A stretch of DNA of 64,000 nucleotides, taken from positions 1 through 64,000 of the forward strand of contig URCB01000003.1 of NCBI GenBank assembly GCA_900546255.1, in the 5' to 3' direction. A program made the translations under genes and the position numbers. Positions 1 through 7,665 of the stretch are shown in pieces (positions within the stretch are counted from its first letter, which is position 1; each line of letters opens with the position of its first letter). Under the pieces are notes generated by a model that saw only the letters and a program-made list of their open reading frames with translations, searched no databases and was not told the origin of the DNA. The DNA comes from an uncultured Eubacteriales bacterium. Lineage in GTDB: Bacteria > Bacillota > Clostridia > Oscillospirales > Oscillospiraceae.

Positions 1-3000
1 AATCCTGGGCCCAGTGGCCGGCAATGTCGGAGAAGAGGTCCCCTCCATCATAGGTAGCCTCGAAGAAGCGCACGGCGATGGTGGCAAACTCCGCTCTCGT
101 GATGTTGCCGTCGGGCTTAAAGGTGCCATCCTCGTAGCCGTCGATGATGCCGGCGTTGCTGAGGGTGGAAACGGCGTTGTTGTACCAAGCATCTTCGGAC
201 ACATCCGAGTAGTTGTTGGTCTGGCTCCAGAACTCGTTCCTGCTCTCGTCGGTGAGGAGGCGGAAGAAGATGGTGGCCACCTCGGCCCGGGTGATGTTCC
301 CCTCGGGTTTCACGTTGCCGTCGGGATAGCCCACGATGTAGGCGTAGTGGTCCTCGGTGTTCAGCTCAGGCTTGTCGGGGTCCACAGGGGGACGGATGGG
401 GGTGACGGGTTTCACGGGGGTTTCTGTGGTGTCCTCCCCGGTGGTGCCGCCGTCGGTGGTGACCGTAGCGGTGTTGGTGAGGGTGTCACCCGCGTCGCTG
501 CGGAGGACGATGTAGGTATAGGTGATGGTGACCATGTCATCGGGGGCAATCTCGTACTTGATGGTGTAGGTACCGCCATCGGCGACGTATGCCAACTCCC
601 CATCCACCTGGATGGCATCCTCATAGTTCCACAGGCTGTCCTCCACGGTTACCCCGGACAGGGTGGTGTTGCCGGTGTTGGTCACCTGAATGGTGTAGGT
701 CAGCTTGTCACCCACGGAGACCTTACCGCCGGTATAGTCGCTGCCGTTGACCTGGGAGAGGGACTTTTCCACCTTCAAACCGGGGGCATCGGGTTCAACC
801 TCTACCGTGACATTGTCACCAGGGTCGTTGTCACCGGGGAGGTCAATCACCGCGGTGTTGCTGACAGATGCTACGTCCTCGGGCACCGTGTAGTCATAGG
901 TGCAGGTCCAAGTGTCGCCCTGGTAAAGGGTACCCTGGAAGAGATAGCTTCCACCGGTTACGTCTGCCGTTGCCGCGCCAATCGTGATTGTCTCAACCTG
1001 ATTTTCCTGCCACAGGTTGTCGCTCACGGTAAAGGATGTTACGGTTTCCTCATTGTTGTTGGTAACGTTGATCGTATAGGTCAAAACATCACCAGGACGG
1101 ACTTTGCTGCCCTCTTGATAGGGCTCGCCATTGACCGACGTCAGCACCTTTTCGATGGACAGGTCGTAGCCGGTGACAGGGATGGTAATGGTATCGCTGT
1201 CACCAGGGCCATCTTCTGTCGTGGAAACGGTAGCTGTGTTTTCGATGGTGGTGTCGCCATCCTGCACGGTGTAGGTGTAAGTGCAGGTCCAGGTTTCATC
1301 AGGATCAAAGGTCGGGTCATCTGTGACACGAGGAACGATGGTCCAAATTCCGTTTTCAGGCAGATTCGTGAGATATTCTGTATCCCCAATCTTTTGCGTA
1401 ATCTGGGTAACCTTTCCGCTCGTCCACATAGTATCCGTCACGGTCACTGTGTCAAAAGAAGTGTTGCCCGTGTTTTCTACCTTTAGGGTGTAAGTGATGG
1501 TGTCGCCAACATCCACCGTGTCGCCTTCCTTCAGTTCCAAGCCCTTCACAGAGGCGGTCTTGGTGATGGAGATGGCGGGGTTGTCGGCTTCGGTGACGGT
1601 GGTGGTAACTTTGTCATCACTCTTATCGTTATCCAGGTCGGATTCGGCACTGTTGATGATAGTGCCTGTAACCGCATCTGCCTCTACAGCGGTATAGGAG
1701 ACGTTGATTGTCACGGGATCGCTATCTGCAGGCAAGTTAGCAATGGTAAACACTCTATTTTCGTACTGCACACCATCCGGCAGAGTATTGGTATTCAGTG
1801 TGCCGTTGCCGGTGAAAGTATCCGTGATCTTCACATCCGTCAAATCCACGTTGCCGGTATTGGTAACGGTGATGGTGTAGTTGATGGTGTCACCCACCTT
1901 GACGGAACCCTTATCGACCTCCTTGATAACGGACAGGGCGGGGTTCTCTACGGTGACCTTCGGAGGGTCATCGGGAGTATCTCTAGGCCCGTCCGTCACT
2001 TCAGCGGTCGCGGAGTTGATAATCTCCTTGCCTGCGTCAGTTGCAAGCACGGTATACTTGGCATACAGAATTTGAGATGTACTGGGGGCCATGCTTTCGA
2101 TGCTTGTTACAGCATCACCGGTGCAATCTTCACTCTCATACAGAGATAGCGTAGACGCAGTTCCGGCAATCGTCAGGGTATCCGACACGTCGATGTTTTT
2201 CAGTGTCGTGTTGCCGGTGTTCTTCACAGTGATGGTGTAGGTCAGCTCATCGTCCACCTTGACCATGCCGCTGTCGTAGTCAGCACCGTTTACCTTATCC
2301 AAGGTCTTGGTAACCTCCAGGCCAGGTACCTGTTTGGTGTAAGTGTTGGTCAGGTTGGCGGTAGCGGCCTTACCCGCAGTAACCGTAGCAGTGGCGTTCC
2401 CCGTTGTCTTAACAGAGTAACCCTCCACTTCATAGTTGCTCTCGGTCACGGTGTAAGTGCCGGGGGCGAGGTTATTGAGGTTCCAGGTGCCTGTTTCGCT
2501 GTAATAGGTAGTGTCACTTTCAACATTGTCAGTACCATATTTCAGCGTGGCGACAGTTTCACCACTGGAATTCGTCACCGCAATGGCGAAGTTCTCAGGC
2601 AGGCCTGCAAGCCCTTCTGGTAACTCCTTCACCGTCTTGGTCACGGTCAGGGTACCGGTTTTGGCCTGGTTTATGAGAACACCCTCATTCAGAGAGTTGC
2701 CATCCTGATCCATGCTGGTGGCCACATTACCTTTCGTTACGGTAACTGTAATATCTTCTGCGGGGTTATATCCTGGAGGTGTGCTTGTCTCTGTCAGGGT
2801 ATAGGTGTGGCCGGAGGGAATGTTGGTGAAGGAGACGGTGCCGTCCTGGTTAGACGTCGCGGGCATAGACCAGCCGACCTTATCCGCCGTGGTTAGGGTA
2901 AAGGTTACGCCTTCCAACTTCTTACCATCCGAGCCTTCTTTGGTGAAGGTCAGATCATCATAGAGACTCTTCACTGTGGGAACCAGAAACTCGCCGGTCA

Positions 3001-4402
3001 ATACGTTCCCCTCTTCATCACCATGCCAGTTCCCTTCTTCATCTTGGAACGCATACGTCAAGGTGGCCTTCTGGTTTACTGGAGCAGGATTCTCATTTGT
3101 AAACTGTTGGTTGACAAGATTGTCAAGCGTAACGGTATATTTAAGAGTATATCCCAGGACAGCGTATTCGTCGTCAGGCGTAGCACTCGAGATACTCTTA
3201 TCAATGGAGGAGTCTCTCACATTCCAAGTAAGCGTATCAGTGCCCGCATTATAGTCGGCATGATTGCCACCCAGATCTTTAAACTCCCCAAATGTCATAT
3301 TGGTTCCCATAGAATCCGTAACTTGGAACGCTTGGGTTGCCAAAGCAATTTGGCTCAACACACTATTGAAGTTATCAAGCAAATCGTCGGCATCTTCTCC
3401 GCCGTTGTAAGCCTCAGAGGAAAAGGCATCTAACCACTGACCGATCGTTGTTTTTTTAGTGGTTCGCGGATTAGCATCCCGCCAATCGTCAAAGGGTCGA
3501 GAATCCCATACAGAACCTCCTCTATTGGTCCGCCCAAAGCAAATGGAATACAACCGAGACTGCGTCGAGAGCTGTAAGATATCTTCCGCAATATCTCCCA
3601 CATCTTTTGCATCGTTCTCTGTGGTAAAGTTTCCTCCGCCTCGATCGCCCCAAATCCGTTCTGTCTCGTTCATATTGTCCTGATCAACATGATAGGTTGG
3701 TTGTCCATCCGTCAGCAGAACAGTATATAGATAATCAACACCATTCCTATCAGGACCCTTGGACAAATTGTTCCGCGCTAACATAAGGCCGGCTTCAATA
3801 TTTGTGCCGCCTGTACCATCATCACTTCTATATGCCCGCAAACTGTCAACGATTCTTTTTGCTTCGTTTCTACCCGTTTCGTTTGCAACATCGGTCCACT
3901 CAAGGCTTCTTACAGCATGACTACCAAAGGTTACGATAGAGAGCAAACACTTTGATTTTCCATCAGACAGGCTCGCAAATTCATCAATAAACTGTTTTGC
4001 TGCCTCTTTCACCAACTGGAGACGGGTCTTTCCCTGCCCCCCAGACTCAGTCATAGATGCAGACAAATCAATCACCAAAACCACCGCTGCATCGGGCGTT
4101 TCCGATGACAGTTCAGTCACTTTTTGATTTGTCTGTATCTGTAGCGTTACTTCGAACTCGTTCTCTTTTTCTGTCGTGTTCACCGTTTTGCTCATCGCAA
4201 CAACGGCATTGTCATCAAGCCCTGTTGCACCTTCAACACGGTGACCGTTTTTATCGTAGTAAACCGTTCCGCCCCCATCCACAATTTGGGTGTCGGAATT
4301 GCCATTGTCCCCGTTGGTTTTACTGACTCCCGTCGCCCCCACGGGCACAAGGGAAAGCGCCAAAGCCATCACCATAATGAGGGCAACCAATCGCTTCTTC
4401 AT
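1..4402 (-). CDS. Large secreted surface protein with VWA, Cna-B, DUF11 repeats and SLH domains (3' end outside window)
   Basis: About 1467 codons are visible and the frame is still open at the left edge. The start at 4402 follows AAGGAGG and encodes a signal peptide (MKKRLVALIMVMALALS...). In order I see a von Willebrand A domain (about residues 100-345, MIDAS DLSAS near 110, then DGTGGTN and LLTDGQP), a Cna-B/SpaA-type domain (about 480-560), a second transthyretin-like repeat (about 578-690), about five DUF11-type repeats with recurring 'TYTITVxNTGN' cores (about 690-1330), and two SLH motifs plus the start of a third (from about 1347). This is the plan of an adhesin held to the wall by SLH domains. 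The VWA half is clearly AT-richer than neighbouring genes. It lies 19 bp downstream of the zinc-ribbon gene and probably shares its transcript. Confidence 0.9.
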   Translation of the reverse strand, partial: MKKRLVALIMVMALALSLVPVGATGVSKTNGDNGNSDTQIVDGGGTVYYDKNGHRVEGATGLDDNAVVAMSKTVNTTEKENEFEVTLQIQTNQKVTELSSETPDAAVVLVIDLSASMTESGGQGKTRLQLVKEAAKQFIDEFASLSDGKSKCLLSIVTFGSHAVRSLEWTDVANETGRNEAKRIVDSLRAYRSDDGTGGTNIEAGLMLARNNLSKGPDRNGVDYLYTVLLTDGQPTYHVDQDNMNETERIWGDRGGGNFTTENDAKDVGDIAEDILQLSTQSRLYSICFGRTNRGGSVWDSRPFDDWRDANPRTTKKTTIGQWLDAFSSEAYNGGEDADDLLDNFNSVLSQIALATQAFQVTDSMGTNMTFGEFKDLGGNHADYNAGTDTLTWNVRDSSIDKSISSATPDDEYAVLGYTLKYTVTLDNLVNQQFTNENPAPVNQKATLTYAFQDEEGNWHGDEEGNVLTGEFLVPTVKSLYDDLTFTKEGSDGKKLEGVTFTLTTADKVGWSMPATSNQDGTVSFTNIPSGHTYTLTETSTPPGYNPAEDITVTVTKGNVATSMDQDGNSLNEGVLINQAKTGTLTVTKTVKELPEGLAGLPENFAIAVTNSSGETVATLKYGTDNVESDTTYYSETGTWNLNNLAPGTYTVTESNYEVEGYSVKTTGNATATVTAGKAATANLTNTYTKQVPGLEVTKTLDKVNGADYDSGMVKVDDELTYTITVKNTGNTTLKNIDVSDTLTIAGTASTLSLYESEDCTGDAVTSIESMAPSTSQILYAKYTVLATDAGKEIINSATAEVTDGPRDTPDDPPKVTVENPALSVIKEVDKGSVKVGDTINYTITVTNTGNVDLTDVKITDTFTGNGTLNTNTLPDGVQYENRVFTIANLPADSDPVTINVSYTAVEADAVTGTIINSAESDLDNDKSDDKVTTTVTEADNPAISITKTASVKGLELKEGDTVDVGDTITYTLKVENTGNTSFDTVTVTDTMWTSGKVTQITQKIGDTEYLTNLPENGIWTIVPRVTDDPTFDPDETWTCTYTYTVQDGDTTIENTATVSTTEDGPGDSDTITIPVTGYDLSIEKVLTSVNGEPYQEGSKVRPGDVLTYTINVTNNNEETVTSFTVSDNLWQENQVETITIGAATADVTGGSYLFQGTLYQGDTWTCTYDYTVPEDVASVSNTAVIDLPGDNDPGDNVTVEVEPDAPGLKVEKSLSQVNGSDYTGGKVSVGDKLTYTIQVTNTGNTTLSGVTVEDSLWNYEDAIQVDGELAYVADGGTYTIKYEIAPDDMVTITYTYIVLRSDAGDTLTNTATVTTDGGTTGEDTTETPVKPVTPIRPPVDPDKPELNTEDHYAYIVGYPDGNVKPEGNITRAEVATIFFRLLTDESRNEFWSQTNNYSDVSEDAWYNNAVSTLSNAGIIDGYEDGTFKPDGNITRAEFATIAVRFFEATYDGGDLFSDIAGHWAQD

Positions 4403-4421
4403 TGCGTGTCTTTCCTCCTTT

Positions 4422-5609
4422 TCAAAGGGTTTTCGTCTTTGCTAAGGTTTCTTCTCTGCTGCCTGCCCCGTCCTGGGACAGTCTCCGCGGGCCCCGCGGT
4501 TCCCCGGTGGGGATGGGGTACCGCACCTGGTTCCGCTGGCTCACCTTCCCGGCGCACACCGGGCAGCCGCAGTGCTTGGGGCCGGTGCGGGAATAGATCA
4601 CCGCCTTCCACACGTGGTTTTCCGGGCACCGCCACCAGGCCTTCTTGTGGCTGCCGGCGGTCACCATCTGGGGCGTCAGGGCTCCGTTGAGGTCCGGGTC
4701 CCACTCCGCTGCCACGGCAGGGTCCCGGGTGGCCAGGTCGTTGAACCCCGGCAGGACCTTGCGGCCGGCGCAGTAGGGGCAGTCGCTCCCCCAAGCCCGG
4801 GCACTGATGGCCGCCCGCCAGCTGTGGCCCAGCGGACACCGCCACCAGGCGGCGCGGTTGCTGTAGGAGGAGACCTGCTGGGGCGTGAGGGCCCCATTCT
4901 TCTCCCGGTCCCACTGCTGGGCCAGGTGGGGGAAGAGGGTGGCCAGGTCGTTCTCCCCAGGCACCACCTGCTTGCCGGCGCACACCGGGCAGCCTGCGCC
5001 TCCGCCAGCCCGGGAGGCAATGGCCGCCTGCCACACATGGCCCTTGGGGCATTGCCACCAGACCTTCCGGCGGCTGCCGGCCACCACGTCCTGGGGCCGC
5101 AGGTCCCCATTCTTGGTGGGGTGCCACTGGGCGGCCAGGTCGGGGTATTGGGCGGCCAAATCGTTGTCCCCGGGGCTGATCTGCCGGCTGGCGCAGTAGG
5201 GGCAGCCCGCCCCTGCCGCCCGGGACTTGACCCGGGCATCCCACACATGGCCGTGGGCACACTGCCACCACACCCGGCGGTTGCTGCCCCAGAGGACTTG
5301 GTCCGGGGTGAGGTCCCCGTTCTTGGTGGGGTGCCACTCCTTGGCCAGGTTAGGGAACCGGGAGGCCAGGTCGTTAAACCCCGGCCAGGGGCGCTTGCCG
5401 GCGCAGTAGGGGCAGCCGCTCTCTCCCCCGGCCCGGGTGTACACCGCCGCCTGCCACACATGGCCCTGTTCACAGCGCCACCAGAGTTTTTGACGGCTGC
5501 CGTAGGAGACGGTGTCCGGGGTCAGGGTGCCGTTCCGGCTCCCATCCCACTGGTCCAGCAGATCCCGCCGTTGGTGACGGGCGCAGTAGGCTGCTAAGCT
5601 TTCTCGCAT
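4422..5609 (-). CDS. Tandem zinc-ribbon (DUF4379-type treble-clef) repeat protein
   Basis: 395 aa with RBS AGGGAGGTGAAC before the start at 5609. The protein is almost entirely five tandem units of about 70 residues. Each carries 'W...NGxLTPxxV', 'WWxCxxGHxW' and 'CPYCAGK' motifs, giving two CxxC-like half sites plus a GH. This is the pattern of the DUF4379 'probable zinc-ribbon' family, often found alone or fused to restriction-type nucleases. No nuclease domain is visible here. The 47-residue tail is not repetitive. It ends 19 bp before the SLH protein gene, whose RBS lies in the gap, so the two are likely co-transcribed. Function unknown; nucleic-acid binding is a guess from the fold. Confidence 0.8.
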   Translation of the reverse strand: MRESLAAYCARHQRRDLLDQWDGSRNGTLTPDTVSYGSRQKLWWRCEQGHVWQAAVYTRAGGESGCPYCAGKRPWPGFNDLASRFPNLAKEWHPTKNGDLTPDQVLWGSNRRVWWQCAHGHVWDARVKSRAAGAGCPYCASRQISPGDNDLAAQYPDLAAQWHPTKNGDLRPQDVVAGSRRKVWWQCPKGHVWQAAIASRAGGGAGCPVCAGKQVVPGENDLATLFPHLAQQWDREKNGALTPQQVSSYSNRAAWWRCPLGHSWRAAISARAWGSDCPYCAGRKVLPGFNDLATRDPAVAAEWDPDLNGALTPQMVTAGSHKKAWWRCPENHVWKAVIYSRTGPKHCGCPVCAGKVSQRNQVRYPIPTGEPRGPRRLSQDGAGSREETLAKTKTL

Positions 5610-5650
5610 TGTTCACCTCCCTTCGCGTCTCGGCCCTTTTCGGGACAACC

Positions 5651-5672
5651 ACAGAATTTCGATTTTGTTGTA
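5651..5672. repeat. Left inverted repeat of putative invertible segment (IR-L)
   Basis: 22-bp sequence beginning ACAGAATTTCG that matches the reverse complement of 5906-5927 at all 22 positions. The match extends outward by AAC after one mismatch. The repeat has internal dyad symmetry (ACAACA-AAT...ATT-TGTTGT), as tyrosine-recombinase core sites do. It lies about 40 bp upstream of the zinc-ribbon gene start. Confidence 0.85.
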
Positions 5673-5733
5673 ATCCAACGGTTCCAGGGCCCCTCTCCCG
5701 ACCGGGATTTCCAAATTTTACCATTCTGTGGGC

Positions 5734-5801
5734 AAAAAAACGCACGAAAACAAGCTGGAGAAAATTTCGACGTTTCTCCGGCTTCCTTTCGTGCGTTTTT
5801 T
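5734..5801. terminator. Long bidirectional terminator-like hairpin inside the inverted-repeat segment
   Basis: AAAAAAACGCACGAAA...TTTCGTGCGTTTTTT with an inner GGAGAAA/TTTCTCC stem. A-run and T-run flank the stem, so it can act in both directions. In the present orientation it would stop leftward transcripts before the zinc-ribbon gene. Confidence 0.8.
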
Positions 5802-5812
5802 CCAGTTTTCTC

Positions 5813-5840
5813 TTGCGTTAGACGGGGCTTTTGTGATAAG
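5813..5840 (+). promoter_or_regulatory. Candidate rightward promoter within the invertible segment
   Basis: TTGCGT (5813-5818), a 16-bp gap, then GATAAG with an upstream TG (extended -10). As drawn it reads toward the 3' end of the recombinase, i.e. antisense to it. The match is moderate and the call depends on the inversion model. Confidence 0.4.
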
Positions 5841-5905
5841 CTATGTACAACCCCAAAGGTCCCCTGGATTTCTTCCAGGGATTCGGTTCTCTTTTCGGAG
5901 AAAAG

Positions 5906-5927
5906 TACAACAAAATCGAAATTCTGT
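5906..5927. repeat. Right inverted repeat of putative invertible segment (IR-R)
   Basis: Perfect reverse complement of 5651-5672. The extended repeat runs into the TAA stop (5930-5932) of the recombinase gene, so the recombinase lies just outside the segment and reads toward it. Confidence 0.85.
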
Positions 5928-5929
5928 TG

Positions 5930-6775
5930 TTATAAAACCAATCCTAGTCGTTCTACTTGGCGCTTATGCTCTGCGCCGCTCTCCATGATATAGATTCGTG
6001 TTGTCTCCACGCTGGCGTGGCCCAAAAGGTCCGCCAGCTTTGCTATGTCTTTCTCCAACGCATAAAAGGCCCGGGCAAAGAGGTGGCGGAAGTTGTGGGG
6101 GAAGACCCGCCTGGCCTCCACCCCCGCTGTCTGGCACAGGGTGTGCAGTGCCTTCCAGATGTTGGACCGGTCCATGGGCCGCCCTGTCCGGGTGACGAAC
6201 ACCGGCCCAGCGGTGATTCCCCGCTGCCGGCAGTACTTGGCCAGCACCCGGCACAGCTTGGGGGTGAGAAGGACCAGCCGGCCTTTCCCCTTCCCCTCCA
6301 CCCAAACCCGCCCTGTGCGGAGGGTTTGGACCGTCACATACTGCAGCTCCGAGATCCGCACCCCGGTGGAAGCCAAGGTCTCCATGAGGTAATAGAGCCG
6401 CCAGTTGCGCGCCTGTCTGGCCGCCGCCAGCAGGCGCAGATAGTCCCCCTTATGCAGCTCCCGGCCCGGGTCTCGGAAGAGTTCCCGCTGGCGGCGGAGG
6501 GCCCTCACCCGGCACTCCCCCCAGCCCAAGAACGAGAAAAAGGTGTTCAACGCCGCCAGTTTGCCGTTGACGGTGCTGGGGGCGTGCGCCTGAACCAGCG
6601 TGCGCTTCCAAGCCAACACGGTCTCCTTGGTCACCGGCCCTCCAGGGGGCAGGGTTTGGATAAAGGCCTGCACCTCTCGAAGGTACTTGGCGATGGTGGC
6701 CGGGCGGCGCTCTGCCGCCATCAAATACCGGCGGAAGGCAGCCATCGTCTCTGTGGTGATGATGTGTTGCGTCAT
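5930..6775 (-). CDS. Tyrosine recombinase (XerC/D-like integrase), probable invertase
   Basis: 281 aa, start at 6775 behind AAGGAGG. It has an N-terminal SAM-like core-binding domain (about 1-100) and a C-terminal catalytic domain with the complete active site: Arg in TGVRISEL (about 139), Lys in EGKGKGR (about 160), HxxR in PHNFRH (about 226-229), His in LLGHAS (about 251) and Tyr in RIYIME (about 260). The family cuts and rejoins DNA through a phosphotyrosine link. The gene stands alone, with no excisionase, phage genes or att-like tRNA. Its stop codon touches one of a pair of inverted repeats, which points to local inversion rather than integration. Confidence 0.9.
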   Translation of the reverse strand: MTQHIITTETMAAFRRYLMAAERRPATIAKYLREVQAFIQTLPPGGPVTKETVLAWKRTLVQAHAPSTVNGKLAALNTFFSFLGWGECRVRALRRQRELFRDPGRELHKGDYLRLLAAARQARNWRLYYLMETLASTGVRISELQYVTVQTLRTGRVWVEGKGKGRLVLLTPKLCRVLAKYCRQRGITAGPVFVTRTGRPMDRSNIWKALHTLCQTAGVEARRVFPHNFRHLFARAFYALEKDIAKLADLLGHASVETTRIYIMESGAEHKRQVERLGLVL

Positions 6776-6863
6776 GGTGGTTTCCTCCTTATGCGATTCT
6801 GCCTCTCAGTTTACCCGCTGACACAAGGCAGATGCACGGGGCTGCATCCTTTTCCCCAAAACA

Positions 6864-6895
6864 GCCAGCCGGCACGAGGTCTCGTGCCGGCTGGC
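6864..6895. terminator. Strong terminator after the leftward oxidoreductase cluster
   Basis: 15-bp perfect stem GCCAGCCGGCACGAG / CTCGTGCCGGCTGGC with a GT loop, flanked by AAA and TTT. It separates the SGNH gene (ends 6960) from the recombinase gene (starts 6775). Confidence 0.85.
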
Positions 6896-6959
6896 CGTTT
6901 GTCCATCTGGTTTCGGAACTGCGAGGAAACCCCTGCGGGCGATTCTCCCCGGGCCGTCC

Positions 6960-7622
6960 TCAGCCTTTTGTGGGCACCGTCCCTGCCATGGCCTGGTACC
7001 AACCGTCGGCAAAGGTGACCATGCCCGCCCGGTTGGGGTGGGTGCCGTTGACGGTCTCGTAGCCCCCGTCGATGGGGGTGAGGTACGCCAGGTGGACGGA
7101 AGGCCCGGCCTCCGCCACGCACTGGCGAAGCACGTCATTGTAGGCCGCCCGGTCCTCCAGGGTGGCGGGGTCCAAGTACCAGGGGCCCTGGGAGGGCTTG
7201 CCCACGGTGATGGTCCCCACCCAGATTTGGGCGGCGGGGTACTGGGCCGCCAGCTTTTGGACCATGTCCCGGCAGTCCCGGCGGAAGGCCCCCAGGTCCA
7301 CCCGGTGGGCCACGTCGTTGAGGCCGGTGCACACCAGGACCAGGTCCGGGGCCGCCGCCTCCGTGGCCAGGCTGCGGATCCGCCCGGGCAGGCAGGCGGC
7401 ATAGTTCCCTGCGCAGCTGATGTGGGAGCCGGCAAAGGAGTTGTTGACCAGCAATTGGCCCCCCAGCCGGTGGATCAGCTGCATCCACCAGGTGCCCTCC
7501 GGGGTGGCAAACCCCGCATAGGAGACATAGCTGGGGGAATAGAAACTGCCGATCTTGGGGGTGACCCCCTCAAAGGTGCTCCGATCATCCCCCAGGATGG
7601 AGATGTACTTGCGTTGTTCCAT
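6960..7622 (-). CDS. SGNH/GDSL-family hydrolase with an altered nucleophile motif
   Basis: 220 aa, cytosolic (no signal peptide), RBS AGAAGGA. Blocks of the SGNH fold are present: a first block ILGDDRSTFEG, a Gly block NNSFAGS, an Asn block TGLND, and the C-terminal DGG...GTHPN that supplies the Asp and His. In the usual GDS motif the third residue is the Ser nucleophile; here it is Asp (GDD), with a Ser two residues later. It may be inactive or use a shifted Ser. It is the last gene of the leftward cluster, 43 bp after the lipoprotein hydrolase gene. Substrate unknown. Confidence 0.8.
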   Translation of the reverse strand: MEQRKYISILGDDRSTFEGVTPKIGSFYSPSYVSYAGFATPEGTWWMQLIHRLGGQLLVNNSFAGSHISCAGNYAACLPGRIRSLATEAAAPDLVLVCTGLNDVAHRVDLGAFRRDCRDMVQKLAAQYPAAQIWVGTITVGKPSQGPWYLDPATLEDRAAYNDVLRQCVAEAGPSVHLAYLTPIDGGYETVNGTHPNRAGMVTFADGWYQAMAGTVPTKG

Positions 7623-7665
7623 GAAACATCCTTCTTTCTTGTTTGGGCCACCGGTTCTTCCCCGC

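Larger units (their letters stand above)
5647..5931. other. Putative invertible DNA switch upstream of the surface-protein operon
   Basis: The 233 bp between the two inverted repeats hold a strong bidirectional hairpin (5734-5801) and a rightward promoter-like sequence (TTGCGT at 5813, TGTGATAAG at 5832-5840). In the orientation shown the promoter points away from the surface genes and the hairpin faces them. Flipping the segment would aim the promoter at the gene starting at 5609 and put the hairpin behind it. The right repeat abuts the stop codon of a complete tyrosine recombinase gene. What is seen: the repeats, hairpin and recombinase. What is inferred: inversion and on/off control. Confidence 0.7.

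Noticed and set aside
14-1486. Long open plus-strand frame opposite the SLH protein gene
   Set aside because: It is antisense to DUF11 repeats, has no RBS or recognisable domain, and its open state follows from the GC-rich codon pattern of the real gene.
1-3000. Repeated motif pattern suggesting a CRISPR or satellite array
   Set aside because: The periodicity is that of DUF11 protein repeats in frame, with diverged DNA and no spacers.
5930-6775. Tyrosine recombinase as a sign of a prophage or integrative element
   Set aside because: No phage, conjugation or relaxase genes and no tRNA attachment site nearby; the paired inverted repeats explain it better.
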